From Terrimesophilobacter sp963702165 (lineage in GTDB: Bacteria > Actinomycetota > Actinomycetes > Actinomycetales > Microbacteriaceae), in assembly GCA_963702165.1 (NCBI GenBank), contig OY969722.1, forward strand, positions 1,612,001 to 1,676,000: a stretch of 64,000 nt of DNA, given 5' to 3'. The stretch's first letter is position 1, and each line of letters opens with the position of its first letter. This document shows, one piece after another, positions 34,627 through 42,763 of this stretch. Below the pieces are notes generated by a model. It did no database searches and was not told the DNA's origin. It worked only from the letters and a program-made list of their open reading frames with translations. The position numbers and the translations under genes were made by a program.

Positions 34627-35355
34627 GTGTCCACGTCGATCCGCGACATCACCCGCGAGAACCTCGAGCGTCCGCTCGTGCAGATCTCACTTGACCTCAC
34701 CAACAACGATGAGGCGCTGCGCACCGCCGCGATCGCCGTCGAGGCCGGCGCCGACTGGATCGAGGTGGGAACGCCGCTGGTGCTCGCGGAGGGGCTGCAC
34801 TCGGTGCGGGCGCTGCGCAAGGAGTTCCCGAACCACCCGATCATCGTCGACCTGAAGACCATGGACGGCGGCTATCTGGAAGCCGAGATGATGGGCGACG
34901 CCGGAGCCGACGCGGTCATCGTCATGGGCCGCGCGCACGATGCGACCATCGCGCGCGTGATCGAGGCTGGCGAGAAGTTCGGGATGCTCGTGATGGGCGA
35001 CGACCTGGGCGCACCGGATCGGGTCGCCGAGTGCGCGCGCCTCGAGCAGCTCGGTGTCGGGATGGTCATCCACCACATCGGCTACGACCACCGGGGAATG
35101 CACCCAGAGCTCGGCCTGACTCCGCTCACCGACCTGCCGGCGATTGTGGCAGCCACCACGGTGCCGGTGCAGGCGGTCGGGGGCTTGAGCATCGATCAGG
35201 CCGTCAGCTGCCCGGAGATCGGGGCGCCCATCGTCGTGTTCGGCGCGCCGCTGGCTATCGACGGCGAATCGTTCAGTGCGGCGAGCGGCGACCTGCTCGG
35301 CGTGCTCACCGAGGCCTGCGCCCGCGTGCACGCGGCGCCGATCGTCTACCCGTAG
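34627..35355 (+). CDS. Orotidine-monophosphate decarboxylase superfamily: 3-keto-L-gulonate-6-P decarboxylase / hexulose-6-P synthase-like
   Basis: 242 aa. The diagnostic metal/substrate motif DxKxxD is present as IVDLKTMDGGYLEAEM near residues 75-90. Preceding it is WIEVGTPLVLAEG (Glu near 44), following it is VMGRAHDATIARV, and MVIHHIGYDHRG is where KGPDC and HPS hold active-site His/Arg. It would decarboxylate a 3-keto sugar acid phosphate or perform an aldol reaction with formaldehyde; the cluster favours the former. The start is GTG 34627, with AAGGAGAACC directly upstream. Last enzyme of the rightward operon. Confidence 0.85.
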   Translation: MSTSIRDITRENLERPLVQISLDLTNNDEALRTAAIAVEAGADWIEVGTPLVLAEGLHSVRALRKEFPNHPIIVDLKTMDGGYLEAEMMGDAGADAVIVMGRAHDATIARVIEAGEKFGMLVMGDDLGAPDRVAECARLEQLGVGMVIHHIGYDHRGMHPELGLTPLTDLPAIVAATTVPVQAVGGLSIDQAVSCPEIGAPIVVFGAPLAIDGESFSAASGDLLGVLTEACARVHAAPIVYP

Positions 35356-35365
35356 GGCCCGCCCG

Positions 35366-35441
35366 GATTCGAGGACACACGCCTCCGGCGACGCGTTTTC
35401 AAGGATCGGCGGCGAGCGTTAGGACGATTACTCCTCGAATC
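35366..35441. repeat. Widely spaced inverted repeat (gattcgagga ... tcctcgaatc)
   Basis: Two perfect 10-bp arms at 35366-35375 and 35432-35441 enclose 56 bases with weaker internal pairing. The right arm contributes the last codons of the ORF remnant on the minus strand. Could be a terminator or the edge of a lost element. Confidence 0.4.
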
Positions 35442-35730
35442 GCGTCTGCGCGGAGCGCCAGGCGATCTCAGCCGAAGTAGGCGCCCGGCCGCCCGGCCCA
35501 TCAATAGTGAGTCCACCGAGCAGGCCGTCGATCACCTGGGAACCGCTAGAGCAATAACCATACCCAGAGCCCTCCCGCTCTAAATGAGCCGCGTGCGATC
35601 GCTCGAGGTCGGCGCGGGAGATAGGTGCCGCCTCCGCACCCAGCTCTGCGGCGCGGCGGCCGCACCTGATCGCGGACTCAGTCTCCCGCTCTGCAGTGAG
35701 TTCCTCGAGTTCGCGCTCCGCTTCGGCCAG
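35428..35730 (-). pseudogene. Startless ORF remnant, about 100 codons, unknown family
   Basis: Translates without interruption for 100 codons from CTG 35730 to TAA 35428, but an in-frame TGA lies directly upstream and no ATG, GTG or TTG opens it except a late internal GTG. The product would start LAEAERELEELTAERETESA, a coiled-coil-like stretch, and end WRSAQTRFEE. It uses codons rare in the neighbours (TTA, ATT, TAT, TCT). Best read as the 3' end of a decayed, possibly foreign gene. I do not recognise a family. Confidence 0.5.
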
Positions 35731-35753
35731 TCAGGCTAACGACGTATGACCAA

Positions 35754-36122
35754 TCACTGCGGCAGGGTGTGGATTACGAACACCTTGCGCATGGCCTCGT
35801 GCACCGCCCAGGTCCCCCGCCATCCGGCGGGAGTCACGAAGAGGTCTCCTGCTTCGAGTTCGAGCGTCTGCCCGTTCTCCTCCGTGATGGTGGCTCTGCC
35901 GCTGAGGATCTGACAAACCTCGTGATAGCCGTCCCGGGTGGCCGTGAACTCGCCGGGGCCCGCTTCCCAGATGCCCGCCTCCAGCCCGTCGGCCGTCCAG
36001 CTGGTCACGTCGGACTCCAGCTGTCCGGCTGTGCTGCTGGTGGGCTTGGGACGCGACTGGCCCAGGGCTACGCTGGAGGCACCTTTGACCAATACGGCGT
36101 GCGGTGTAGTCGTCTCTGTCAT
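35754..36122 (-). CDS. Cupin domain protein (Cupin_3/DUF861, ureidoglycine aminohydrolase-like)
   Basis: A 122-aa single-domain cupin. WEAGPGEFTATRDGYHEVCQILSG and TLELEAGDLFVTPAGWRGTW form the two cupin motifs; His in YHEV is the one clear metal-ligand candidate. DUF861 proteins often neighbour amine or amino-acid oxidases, as here with the FAD oxidoreductase upstream. Function is likely accessory to amine degradation, not proven. ATG 36122 has AAAGGAAATGAA upstream; an in-frame ATG nine codons earlier is weaker. Follows the oxidoreductase stop by 16 bases. Confidence 0.82.
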   Translation of the reverse strand: MTETTTPHAVLVKGASSVALGQSRPKPTSSTAGQLESDVTSWTADGLEAGIWEAGPGEFTATRDGYHEVCQILSGRATITEENGQTLELEAGDLFVTPAGWRGTWAVHEAMRKVFVIHTLPQ

Positions 36123-36138
36123 TTCATTTCCTTTGCTA

Positions 36139-37509
36139 TTACCGACCACTGATCAGGTCGGCTATCTTCGCGATCGCGGATGTGCGGGGTCCACCGCCGG
36201 CTTCAAAACGGTCGGCTACCCCGTAGGCCGCATAGATACCCTGTGTGGCAATCCATCGCAGGGGCTCCATCTCCCATTTCCGGGCGGTCTGGTTCACCCA
36301 GGGCAGCCGTGTGAGCTCGGTGGATTCGCCGGATATCAAGTTGGCGAGGGTCCTACCTGCGAGGTTGGACGCCGTCACTCCCGTTCCGACGTACCCGCCG
36401 CCCCAGCCCAGACCGGTCGCCCGGTCGTAGCCGACAGTCGCCTGCCAGTTGCGCGGCACACCGAGCACTCCACTCCATGCGTGAGCGATCGGCGTCTGCC
36501 GAGCCGTGGGGAACCACTCCCTGACGATCGCCGTGAGGCTGGCGACCGTGCGCTCATCGATGCTGCCATCGTTGTCGGTACCTGAGCCCCAGCGGTACGG
36601 GTTGCCCCGACCGCCGATCGCGATCCGTCCGTCCGGGGTGCGCTGAGAGTAGGAGTACACGTGCGACAGGTCTTCCAAGGTGTCAAAGTTGTCCCAGCCG
36701 ATCTCGTCCCAAGCTTCGCTGGGGAGGGGCTCGGTGATCACCATCGACGAGTTCAACGGCACCCAGGTCCGCTTCTCCCCTCGGAGCTTTGCGGTGAACC
36801 CCTCCGTGGCGCGCAGCACGTGGCGCGCCGTCACGATGCCCCGGTCCGTGACCGCCGCGCCCGGCCGAATCTCTAGAACCCGCGTTCCCTCGTGAATCTC
36901 CACCCCGAGCGAGCGCACCACCCGCGCCAGTCCAGCAGCGAGCTTGGCCGGATGGATGCGCGCACAGTGCGGTTGCCAGGCGCCTCCGAGCGAGCCTGCT
37001 ACCGAGATCCGGTCGTTCGCCTCGCCGGCAGAGAGGATGCGGAATCCCTCCTCCGGCCACCGCTCGGCGTGCTTCGCCAGTTGCGCGAGCCTGCCCAGCT
37101 GGGCCCGGTTTCGCGCAACCAGCAGGCTTCCGCCCTTGTGGATCTCGGCGTCGATGCCTTCAGCTTCTGCGACCCGGATGACCTCGTCGACAGTGTCGTT
37201 GAGGATGTGCTGGAATCGCGCGACCGGGTCACGCCCAACCCGCTTCGCATAGCCGTCCTGCCCGCCGGTGATGGTGTTCGTCAGCCAGCCGCCATTGCGT
37301 CCCGAGGCGCCGTAGCCGGCGAAATGCTCTTCGATGACGCGGATAGTGAGCTCGGGGCGCGCCTTCGCGAGGTAGTAGGCCGTCCACAGCCCGGTGTACC
37401 CGGCCCCGACAATGGCGACGTCCGCCTCGACGCCGCCATCGAGCATCCCTGTGGGTTGCGGAACCCCGATTTCGCTGAACCAGTACGAGACCTTGCCGTT
37501 CTCGGTCAT
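36139..37509 (-). CDS. FAD-dependent amine/amino acid oxidoreductase (DAO family, PuuB-like)
   Basis: 456 aa. The Rossmann FAD motif is DVAIVGAGYTGLWTAYYLAK near residues 30-49. YGASGRNGGWL near 72 is the classical motif of gamma-glutamylputrescine oxidase-like enzymes. A C-terminal GLGWGGGYVGTGVTASNLAGRTL caps the flavin. It would oxidise an amine or secondary amine to an aldehyde or imine. ATG 37509 shares one base with the stop of the M24 remnant (TGATG), so translation of the two was coupled. Downstream is the cupin gene. Confidence 0.88.
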   Translation of the reverse strand: MTENGKVSYWFSEIGVPQPTGMLDGGVEADVAIVGAGYTGLWTAYYLAKARPELTIRVIEEHFAGYGASGRNGGWLTNTITGGQDGYAKRVGRDPVARFQHILNDTVDEVIRVAEAEGIDAEIHKGGSLLVARNRAQLGRLAQLAKHAERWPEEGFRILSAGEANDRISVAGSLGGAWQPHCARIHPAKLAAGLARVVRSLGVEIHEGTRVLEIRPGAAVTDRGIVTARHVLRATEGFTAKLRGEKRTWVPLNSSMVITEPLPSEAWDEIGWDNFDTLEDLSHVYSYSQRTPDGRIAIGGRGNPYRWGSGTDNDGSIDERTVASLTAIVREWFPTARQTPIAHAWSGVLGVPRNWQATVGYDRATGLGWGGGYVGTGVTASNLAGRTLANLISGESTELTRLPWVNQTARKWEMEPLRWIATQGIYAAYGVADRFEAGGGPRTSAIAKIADLISGR

Positions 37510-37955
37510 CACACCTCGATGAGATCGTGACCGAGTGCCGAGAGACTCCGCGGGCCGTCCACCGTGCACTCCACGGTCTCACCCAGCTTGAGCCCGAAGC
37601 CCTCCTCTGGCAGGTGCAGATTGGGTTCGACGGTGAACGACATGCCCGGTGCGAAGACATGGGTGTCGCCCTCCACCATGGTCATCGGCTCCAGCCAGCC
37701 GGGCGGGTAGGCGACGCCGAGGCTGTACCCGATGCGGTGGCAACGGTTCTTCTGCAGGTCGGCTGACTCCAAGATCGCTCGTGCGGCGTTCTCCGGTTCA
37801 TGCACGGCGATGCCCGCTGCGGTCTTCTCGATTGCCGCAAGGTGCGACGCCTTCTGGATTTCGGCGACTTCGCGAACCCGCGCATTCGGAGCCCCCACCA
37901 CAGCGGTGCGCATCAACACCGCGTGGTAGCGGTTGACCACCCCGGCGAGCTGCCG
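37509..37955 (-). pseudogene. Truncated M24 family peptidase/amidohydrolase (C-terminal third only)
   Basis: Only about 148 residues resemble the family, beginning RQLAGVVNRYHAVLMRT and ending ALGHDLIEV. HRIGYSLGVAYPPGWLEP, APGMSFTVEPNLHL and GLKLGETVECT match the late metal-binding part of creatinase/ectoine-hydrolase-like (DoeA) proteins. These are normally about 390 aa; the N-terminal domain and the two metal-binding Asp are absent. Upstream the frame runs on, but against gnd on the other strand, without family likeness. The gene has lost its 5' two thirds at about 37956-37990, next to the gnd promoter region. Probably once the first gene of the oxidoreductase-cupin operon. Confidence 0.75.
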
Positions 37956-38045
37956 CGGACGACTGCCGGCGGGAGGGACACGACGGGCGCGTAAGCACCA
38001 CGCACTCCCGACTAGCCTTGAGAAGAGACCGATCAGGGAGCAAGC

Positions 38046-39488
38046 ATGAACAACACGGGCAAGGCAAACATCGGCGTCGTCGGCTTGGCGGTGATGGGCT
38101 CGAATCTTGCCCGCAACCTCGCCAGTCGCGAGGGCAACACGGTCGCGATCTACAACCGCTCGCCGCAGAAGACCCGCGAACTGGCGTCCCAGCATCCGGA
38201 AGCCGGGTTCGTGCCCAGCGAGACCATCGAGGAGTTCGCGGCGTCGCTGAGCCGCCCGCGGACCGCGATCATCATGGTCAAGGCCGGCGAGCCGACGGAT
38301 GCCGTGATCGACCAGCTGGCCGCGGTGTTCGAGCCGGGCGACATCATCGTCGACGGCGGCAACGCGCTGTTCACCGACACCATCCGGCGCGAGAAGGCCA
38401 TCACCGAGACCGGCCTGCACTTCGTGGGCGCCGGGATCTCGGGCGGCGAGGAGGGCGCGCTGAGGGGCCCAAGCATCATGCCGGGCGGATCAGCCGAGTC
38501 GTACCGCACGCTCGGTCCGATCCTCGAGTCGATCGCGGCACGCGTCGACGGCGTGCCGTGCGTGACGCACGTCGGCACCGATGGCGCCGGCCACTTCGTG
38601 AAGATGATCCACAACGGCATCGAGTACGCCGACATGCAGCTCATCGCCGAGGCCTACGACCTGCTGCGCCACGTCGCTGGGCACTCCCCCGCGGCGATCG
38701 CCGACATCTTCGCCGAGTGGAACAAGGGTCCGCTCGAGTCGTACCTGATCGAGATCACCGCCGAGGTGCTGCGCCAGATGGATGCCCGCACCGGCAAGCC
38801 GTTCATCGACGTCGTGCTCGACGAGGCCGGGTCCAAGGGCACCGGCGTGTGGACGGTGCAGAATGCGCTTGACCTGGGGGTTCCGGTCGGCGGGATCGCG
38901 GAGGCGGTGTTCGCGCGCGCGGTGTCCAGCCATCCGGGGCAGCGCAAGGCGGTGCAGGCGAAGATCGATGCCCGCCCGGAGACCGCCGTCGTCGGGCACA
39001 CCTTCGAGGAGGATGTGCAGGCCGCGCTCTATGCGTCCAAGATCGTCGCGTACGCGCAGGGCTTCGACGCGATCCTCGCGGGGGCCCAGAAGTACGGCTG
39101 GGAGATCGACCCCGGCGCGATCGCGACGATCTGGCGTGGCGGGTGCATCATCCGGGCGCAGTTCCTGAACCGCATCGTCGACGCGTACGCCGCGAACCCG
39201 GATGCGCCGACCCTCCTCGCCGACGACTACTTCATGCAGGCGATCAAGGATGGCGAGGTCGCCTGGCGGCGCGTGGTGTCGACCGCTGCGCTGTCGGGGG
39301 TGCCGGTGCCCGGCTTCGGGTCGGCGCTGGCGTACTTCGACTCGCTCGCGTCCCAGCGGCTGCCTGCCGCGCTGGTGCAGGGGCAGCGGGACTTCTTCGG
39401 AGCGCACACCTACAAGCGCGTCGACATGCCGGGGACGTTCCACACGCTGTGGAGCGGCGACCGCACCGAGGAGCAGCTCGAGGGGTAG
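38046..39488 (+). CDS. gnd: 6-phosphogluconate dehydrogenase, NADP-dependent, decarboxylating
   Basis: A 480-aa enzyme of the oxidative pentose phosphate pathway, making ribulose 5-phosphate, CO2 and NADPH. NADP site GVVGLAVMGSNLARNLA and YNRSPQKT near residue 37; substrate residues in GGEEGALRGPSIMPGG near 130 and the catalytic Lys/Asn in HFVKMIHNGIEYADMQLIAEAY near 185. IIRAQFLNRI and FFGAHTYKRVDMPGTFHT near the C-terminus are typical. Intact frame. AGGGAGCAAGC precedes the ATG. With gluconokinase at 25 kb it completes gluconate use. Confidence 0.97.
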   Translation: MNNTGKANIGVVGLAVMGSNLARNLASREGNTVAIYNRSPQKTRELASQHPEAGFVPSETIEEFAASLSRPRTAIIMVKAGEPTDAVIDQLAAVFEPGDIIVDGGNALFTDTIRREKAITETGLHFVGAGISGGEEGALRGPSIMPGGSAESYRTLGPILESIAARVDGVPCVTHVGTDGAGHFVKMIHNGIEYADMQLIAEAYDLLRHVAGHSPAAIADIFAEWNKGPLESYLIEITAEVLRQMDARTGKPFIDVVLDEAGSKGTGVWTVQNALDLGVPVGGIAEAVFARAVSSHPGQRKAVQAKIDARPETAVVGHTFEEDVQAALYASKIVAYAQGFDAILAGAQKYGWEIDPGAIATIWRGGCIIRAQFLNRIVDAYAANPDAPTLLADDYFMQAIKDGEVAWRRVVSTAALSGVPVPGFGSALAYFDSLASQRLPAALVQGQRDFFGAHTYKRVDMPGTFHTLWSGDRTEEQLEG

Positions 39489-39507
39489 CGCGACCGCTGG
39501 CCCAGCT

Positions 39508-40866
39508 TCACCAGGTGGGGGCGTCGGAGCCGAGGTCGCGCGCGTGCAGTTCCCACTCCAGCGGGGCGCCCTGGATCGTGAGCGGCGGCAGCAGTCGCTT
39601 CGCCGGGCCCCACCCCGTCGCCTCATCCCGCGTCGGCAGCGCATCCGGCGTCACCTCTGCGTCCTCGTCGCCCTCGCCCGCCGCCGTCAACGCCAGGGCC
39701 GTGCGCGCCAGCGACAGCTGGGCGATCGATCCGCGGCCCTCCGTCACCAGCATGGTGAGTCCCCGCAGCACCGCGGCGGCCACGAGGTACCCGGTGGCGT
39801 GGTCGAGCGCCTGCACCGGCAACGGCACTGGCTTGTCCGCACCCGCCCAGCGCATCCCACGCTCGGCGATGCCCACCGACATCTGCACCAGGGAGTCGAA
39901 GCCGCGCCGGTGACTCCACGGCCCGGTCCAGCCGTAGGCGTCGAGCGACACGTCGACGAGCCCGGGCCGCAGCTCGGAGCGTGCGCGTGTTCCGAGCTCG
40001 AACCCGTCGAGAGCGCCCGGGCGGTACCCCTGCACGACGACATCAGCCTCGGCGACCAGCGCGCGCAACCGCTCCAGCCCGGCAAACTCGTGCGCGTCGA
40101 GCCGCGCGGTGCGCTTGCCGACGGTCAGCTCCGGCACGATCGCCGGTTCGTCCCAGTCGGGCGGGTCGATGCGCAGCACGCTCGCTCCGAGCCCGGCAAG
40201 CAGCCTCGTCGCCACGGGGCCGGCGATCACCCGGGTGAGGTCGAGCACGCGAAGACCGGCCAGCGGTCGCTCGGCCGTCGGTTGCCAGTCGCCGCCTGAC
40301 CGCCCGGCCAGTCCGTCCCGCCACGCCACCAGCGGCTCCTCGGCCAACGCCATGCCCTGCGGGTGTCGCCGCCACTCGATGGCCGACCGCATGATTGCCG
40401 CGCATCCGCCCGCCTCGACGACCTCGTCCTCGAGTTCCTGCGCCGGCCACTGGGCGACCGCCCGCGCCACCGCGTCGCGATCGTCCGCGACGCCGAGCAC
40501 CTCGAGCGCCACCGCCTTGTGGTGCGGCGCGTTGGTGTGCAGCCGGATCCAGCCGTCGGATGCGCGATAGTCGCCGGCGATCGGGTCCCACGGCGACGGC
40601 ACCTGCCAGCCGACCGGCGCCAGGGTCATCCCGAACCAGCCGGAGGCGAGCGCCCGGTTCACGGTCACGGTGGGCGCTCCCCCGGTGGTGGCGCTGATGA
40701 GTTCGGATGCCGCAAGCCCGGCCGCGCCGATGGATGCCACAGCCAGCTCGGTGACCGGGAACGCCGACCGCAGCGAGCCGCGCCCGGTGGTCGGCTGCAG
40801 GCGCTCGACCAGGTCGGGGCCCCCGCCGAGCGCGGACCAGAAGCCGTCGACCACAGGATCGCCCAT
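39508..40866 (-). CDS. CoA transferase, family III (CaiB/BaiF type)
   Basis: 452 aa. The hallmark half is residues 190-330: PLAGLRVLDLTRVIAGPVATRLLAGLGASVLRIDPP, followed by ADVVVQGYRPGALDGF. The N-terminal 170 residues contain a second, weaker family III region, so this may be the long or internally duplicated form. It transfers CoA between carboxylic acids; substrates unknown. Convergent with gnd, and upstream of the APC permease gene by ten bases in the same direction, so probably one unit with it. Confidence 0.85.
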   Translation of the reverse strand: MGDPVVDGFWSALGGGPDLVERLQPTTGRGSLRSAFPVTELAVASIGAAGLAASELISATTGGAPTVTVNRALASGWFGMTLAPVGWQVPSPWDPIAGDYRASDGWIRLHTNAPHHKAVALEVLGVADDRDAVARAVAQWPAQELEDEVVEAGGCAAIMRSAIEWRRHPQGMALAEEPLVAWRDGLAGRSGGDWQPTAERPLAGLRVLDLTRVIAGPVATRLLAGLGASVLRIDPPDWDEPAIVPELTVGKRTARLDAHEFAGLERLRALVAEADVVVQGYRPGALDGFELGTRARSELRPGLVDVSLDAYGWTGPWSHRRGFDSLVQMSVGIAERGMRWAGADKPVPLPVQALDHATGYLVAAAVLRGLTMLVTEGRGSIAQLSLARTALALTAAGEGDEDAEVTPDALPTRDEATGWGPAKRLLPPLTIQGAPLEWELHARDLGSDAPTW

Positions 40867-40876
40867 GTCCGTCAGA

Positions 40877-42121
40877 CTAGGTGCGAATCCGCCTTTTTGT
40901 CAGCATGCGGGTCAGCATCCGAAGCGTCAGGCCGAGCGCGAGCACACCCGCGGTCACGACGAGCGCCTGCCAGGGCAGCGTGAACGCGAGCACCAGGCAT
41001 CCGACCAGGCCCACGATCTGCACGACGCGCGGCAGCCAGCGATCGGATGCCTGCTGCCGCAGCGCGGACGCGTGCGCGAGCGCGTAGTAGCAGAGCACCG
41101 CGCACGAGCTGAAGCCCACGAGCCGATCCGGCTGCAGGAACAGCACCCCCGCGATCGCGAGGCACGCGATGACCGCCTCGGCGAGCGCCGGCGTGTGCGT
41201 GCGCGGCGAGATCCAGGCCAGGCCGGCGGGCAGTTCGCGGTCGCGTGCCATCGCCAGCGAGGTGCGCGACAGCCCGGCGAGGATGCCGGCGAGCGAACCG
41301 AGGCAGGCGATCCCGGCGACCACGCGGATGATGCTGTCCCAGGGTGGAGCGTTGCCGACCAGGTCGGCGACCGGCGTGACCGTCGCGGCCAACGCATCCG
41401 TGCCGAGCAGTGCTACGCACAGCACGCCGAGGGTGCCGTAGACGAGCAGGGTGATGGCCAACGCGGTGATGATGGCCCGTGGGAGCGTGCGCTTCGGGTT
41501 GCGCACCTCCTCGCCGAGCGTCGCCATCCGCGCGTAGCCGGCGAACGCGAAGAACAGCAGTCCGGCCGACTGCAGGATGCCGTACGGACTGCCGGGCGTG
41601 AGCGCGCCGAGCCCGGGAGCATCCGCGGGCGGCGAGACGAGCGCGGCGATGACGACCGCCACGATCCCGCTGAGCACGACAGTGACGATGCCGGCGCTGA
41701 TCGCGGCGGTGCTGCGGATGCCGGTCATGTTCACCACCGCGAGCACGACGATCACGATCACCGAGACCGCGCGGGCCTGTTCCGGCCACAGGTAGCTGCC
41801 CGCGATGAGCGCGATCGCCCCGGCCGACGCGGTCTTGCCCGCGAGGAACAGCCAGCCCGCGGTGAAGCCCGCCAGCGGGCTGATCTCGGCGCGCGCGTAC
41901 GCGTAGGTTCCCCCGGACACCGGATGCACCATCGCCAGCTGCGCGGAGCTGAGCGCGTTGAGGGTCGCGATCACTGCCGCGATGGCGAGACCGATGAGCA
42001 GCCCACCGCCGGCGACCTGCGCCGCGGGCGACCAGACGAAGAACACCCCGGCGCCGACCATCGAGGCCAGCCCGATGACGACCGCCTGACGGGTGCCGAG
42101 GCTGCGTTGCAGCGTGTTCAT
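40877..42121 (-). CDS. APC family amino acid/polyamine permease
   Basis: About 414 aa with some 12 membrane segments. The N-terminal LGTRQAVVIGLASMVGAGVFFVW carries the unwound helix-1 motif (GxGxF-like) of APC transporters; SGGTYAYARAEISPLAGFTAGWL is the next conserved stretch. It imports amino acids or amines. ATG 42121 and GTG 42127 are both possible starts, two codons apart. Probably transcribed with the hypothetical gene upstream (11-base gap) and the CoA transferase downstream. Confidence 0.88.
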   Translation of the reverse strand: MNTLQRSLGTRQAVVIGLASMVGAGVFFVWSPAAQVAGGGLLIGLAIAAVIATLNALSSAQLAMVHPVSGGTYAYARAEISPLAGFTAGWLFLAGKTASAGAIALIAGSYLWPEQARAVSVIVIVVLAVVNMTGIRSTAAISAGIVTVVLSGIVAVVIAALVSPPADAPGLGALTPGSPYGILQSAGLLFFAFAGYARMATLGEEVRNPKRTLPRAIITALAITLLVYGTLGVLCVALLGTDALAATVTPVADLVGNAPPWDSIIRVVAGIACLGSLAGILAGLSRTSLAMARDRELPAGLAWISPRTHTPALAEAVIACLAIAGVLFLQPDRLVGFSSCAVLCYYALAHASALRQQASDRWLPRVVQIVGLVGCLVLAFTLPWQALVVTAGVLALGLTLRMLTRMLTKRRIRT

Positions 42122-42131
42122 TTCCACCAGC

Positions 42132-42584
42132 CTATTCGGCGGCGAAGGTGGGGCGGATGTCGTTGACCGCGTCCTTCAACACGGCGTGAGCGAGGGCATC
42201 CCGCGCCAACTCGATCGCGTGGGCGCGGTCGCGATCGTTGAAGTACCAGCGCGCGCACGCGAGCACCGGGAGCCCATCGAGGGTGAGATACCAGCCGAAG
42301 CCGCCGTAGCGCTGCTCGCTGCGCGCCTGCGGCAGCATCCGGTTCTCCTCCTCGACCATCCGCAGTGCGTCGTCACGCGCCTCATCGACGGAAGCGAACA
42401 CCGCGGTGCGCCGCCCAAGCGGCCGGAAGTTGCCCGACACCAGCTGCCACACCACCGCGCTGTCGGCTCCGGCGCGCAGGGTCTCATCGACGCCCGCAAC
42501 CCGGTTCAGGTGGCCGGACCACACCGCGAGCCGCGGATGGCGCGGCGACGGGAAACGCGTGAACACGATTCGCGCTGTCCCCAT
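42132..42584 (-). CDS. Hypothetical protein, possibly related to YegP/DUF1508
   Basis: 150 aa, soluble, no signal peptide. The central part VVWQLVSGNFRPLGRRTAVFASVDEARDDALRMVEE resembles the strand-strand-helix unit of YegP/DUF1508 repeats, in which residues of oxidised or foreign surfaces are recognised; this likeness is weak. A second part YGGFGWYLTLDGLPVLACARWYFN has alternating hydrophobics. Intact, coding-like composition. First gene of the possible unit with the APC permease and CoA transferase. A 55-bp palindrome lies 106 bases upstream. Confidence 0.6.
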   Translation of the reverse strand: MGTARIVFTRFPSPRHPRLAVWSGHLNRVAGVDETLRAGADSAVVWQLVSGNFRPLGRRTAVFASVDEARDDALRMVEEENRMLPQARSEQRYGGFGWYLTLDGLPVLACARWYFNDRDRAHAIELARDALAHAVLKDAVNDIRPTFAAE

Positions 42585-42689
42585 CGACCGATCACCCCCT
42601 GAGTACCGTTATCCAATCGAAACCGGGTGAACGAGCGCCCACGGGTCACCCAACGCGCGGTGAACGCGATGTGAGACGGTGCCGAAATC

Positions 42690-42744
42690 GAGTCGGGAGT
42701 TGTGGCCCCTGAAATTCCGCCACAACGGCCACAACTCCCGACTC
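42690..42744. repeat. Dispersed palindrome family, copy A
   Basis: Perfect 18-bp arms gagtcgggagttgtggcc and ggccacaactcccgactc enclose a 19-base loop. It lies 20 bases 3' of the catalase stop. Same arms and length as copies at 49953, 55893 and 56934. No U-run follows. Confidence 0.85.
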
Positions 42745-42763
42745 AACGCAGGTTCGGGTGGGC

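Larger units (their letters stand above)
35356..35753. other. Gene-poor stretch with inverted repeat and ORF remnant
   Basis: About 400 bases without an intact gene. It holds a 10-bp inverted repeat (35366-35441) and a startless open frame on the minus strand (35428-35730), both listed separately. Codon use here is less GC-biased than in flanking genes. Confidence 0.6.

Noticed and set aside
37956..38420. N-terminal extension that would make the M24 gene 303 codons
   Set aside because: This part lies antisense to gnd, shows no M24 likeness and lacks metal ligands, so I treat the gene as truncated.
41413..42301. Amine-degradation link between the APC permease and the PuuB-like island
   Set aside because: The two are separated by gnd and a CoA transferase in different orientation, and nothing in the sequence connects them.
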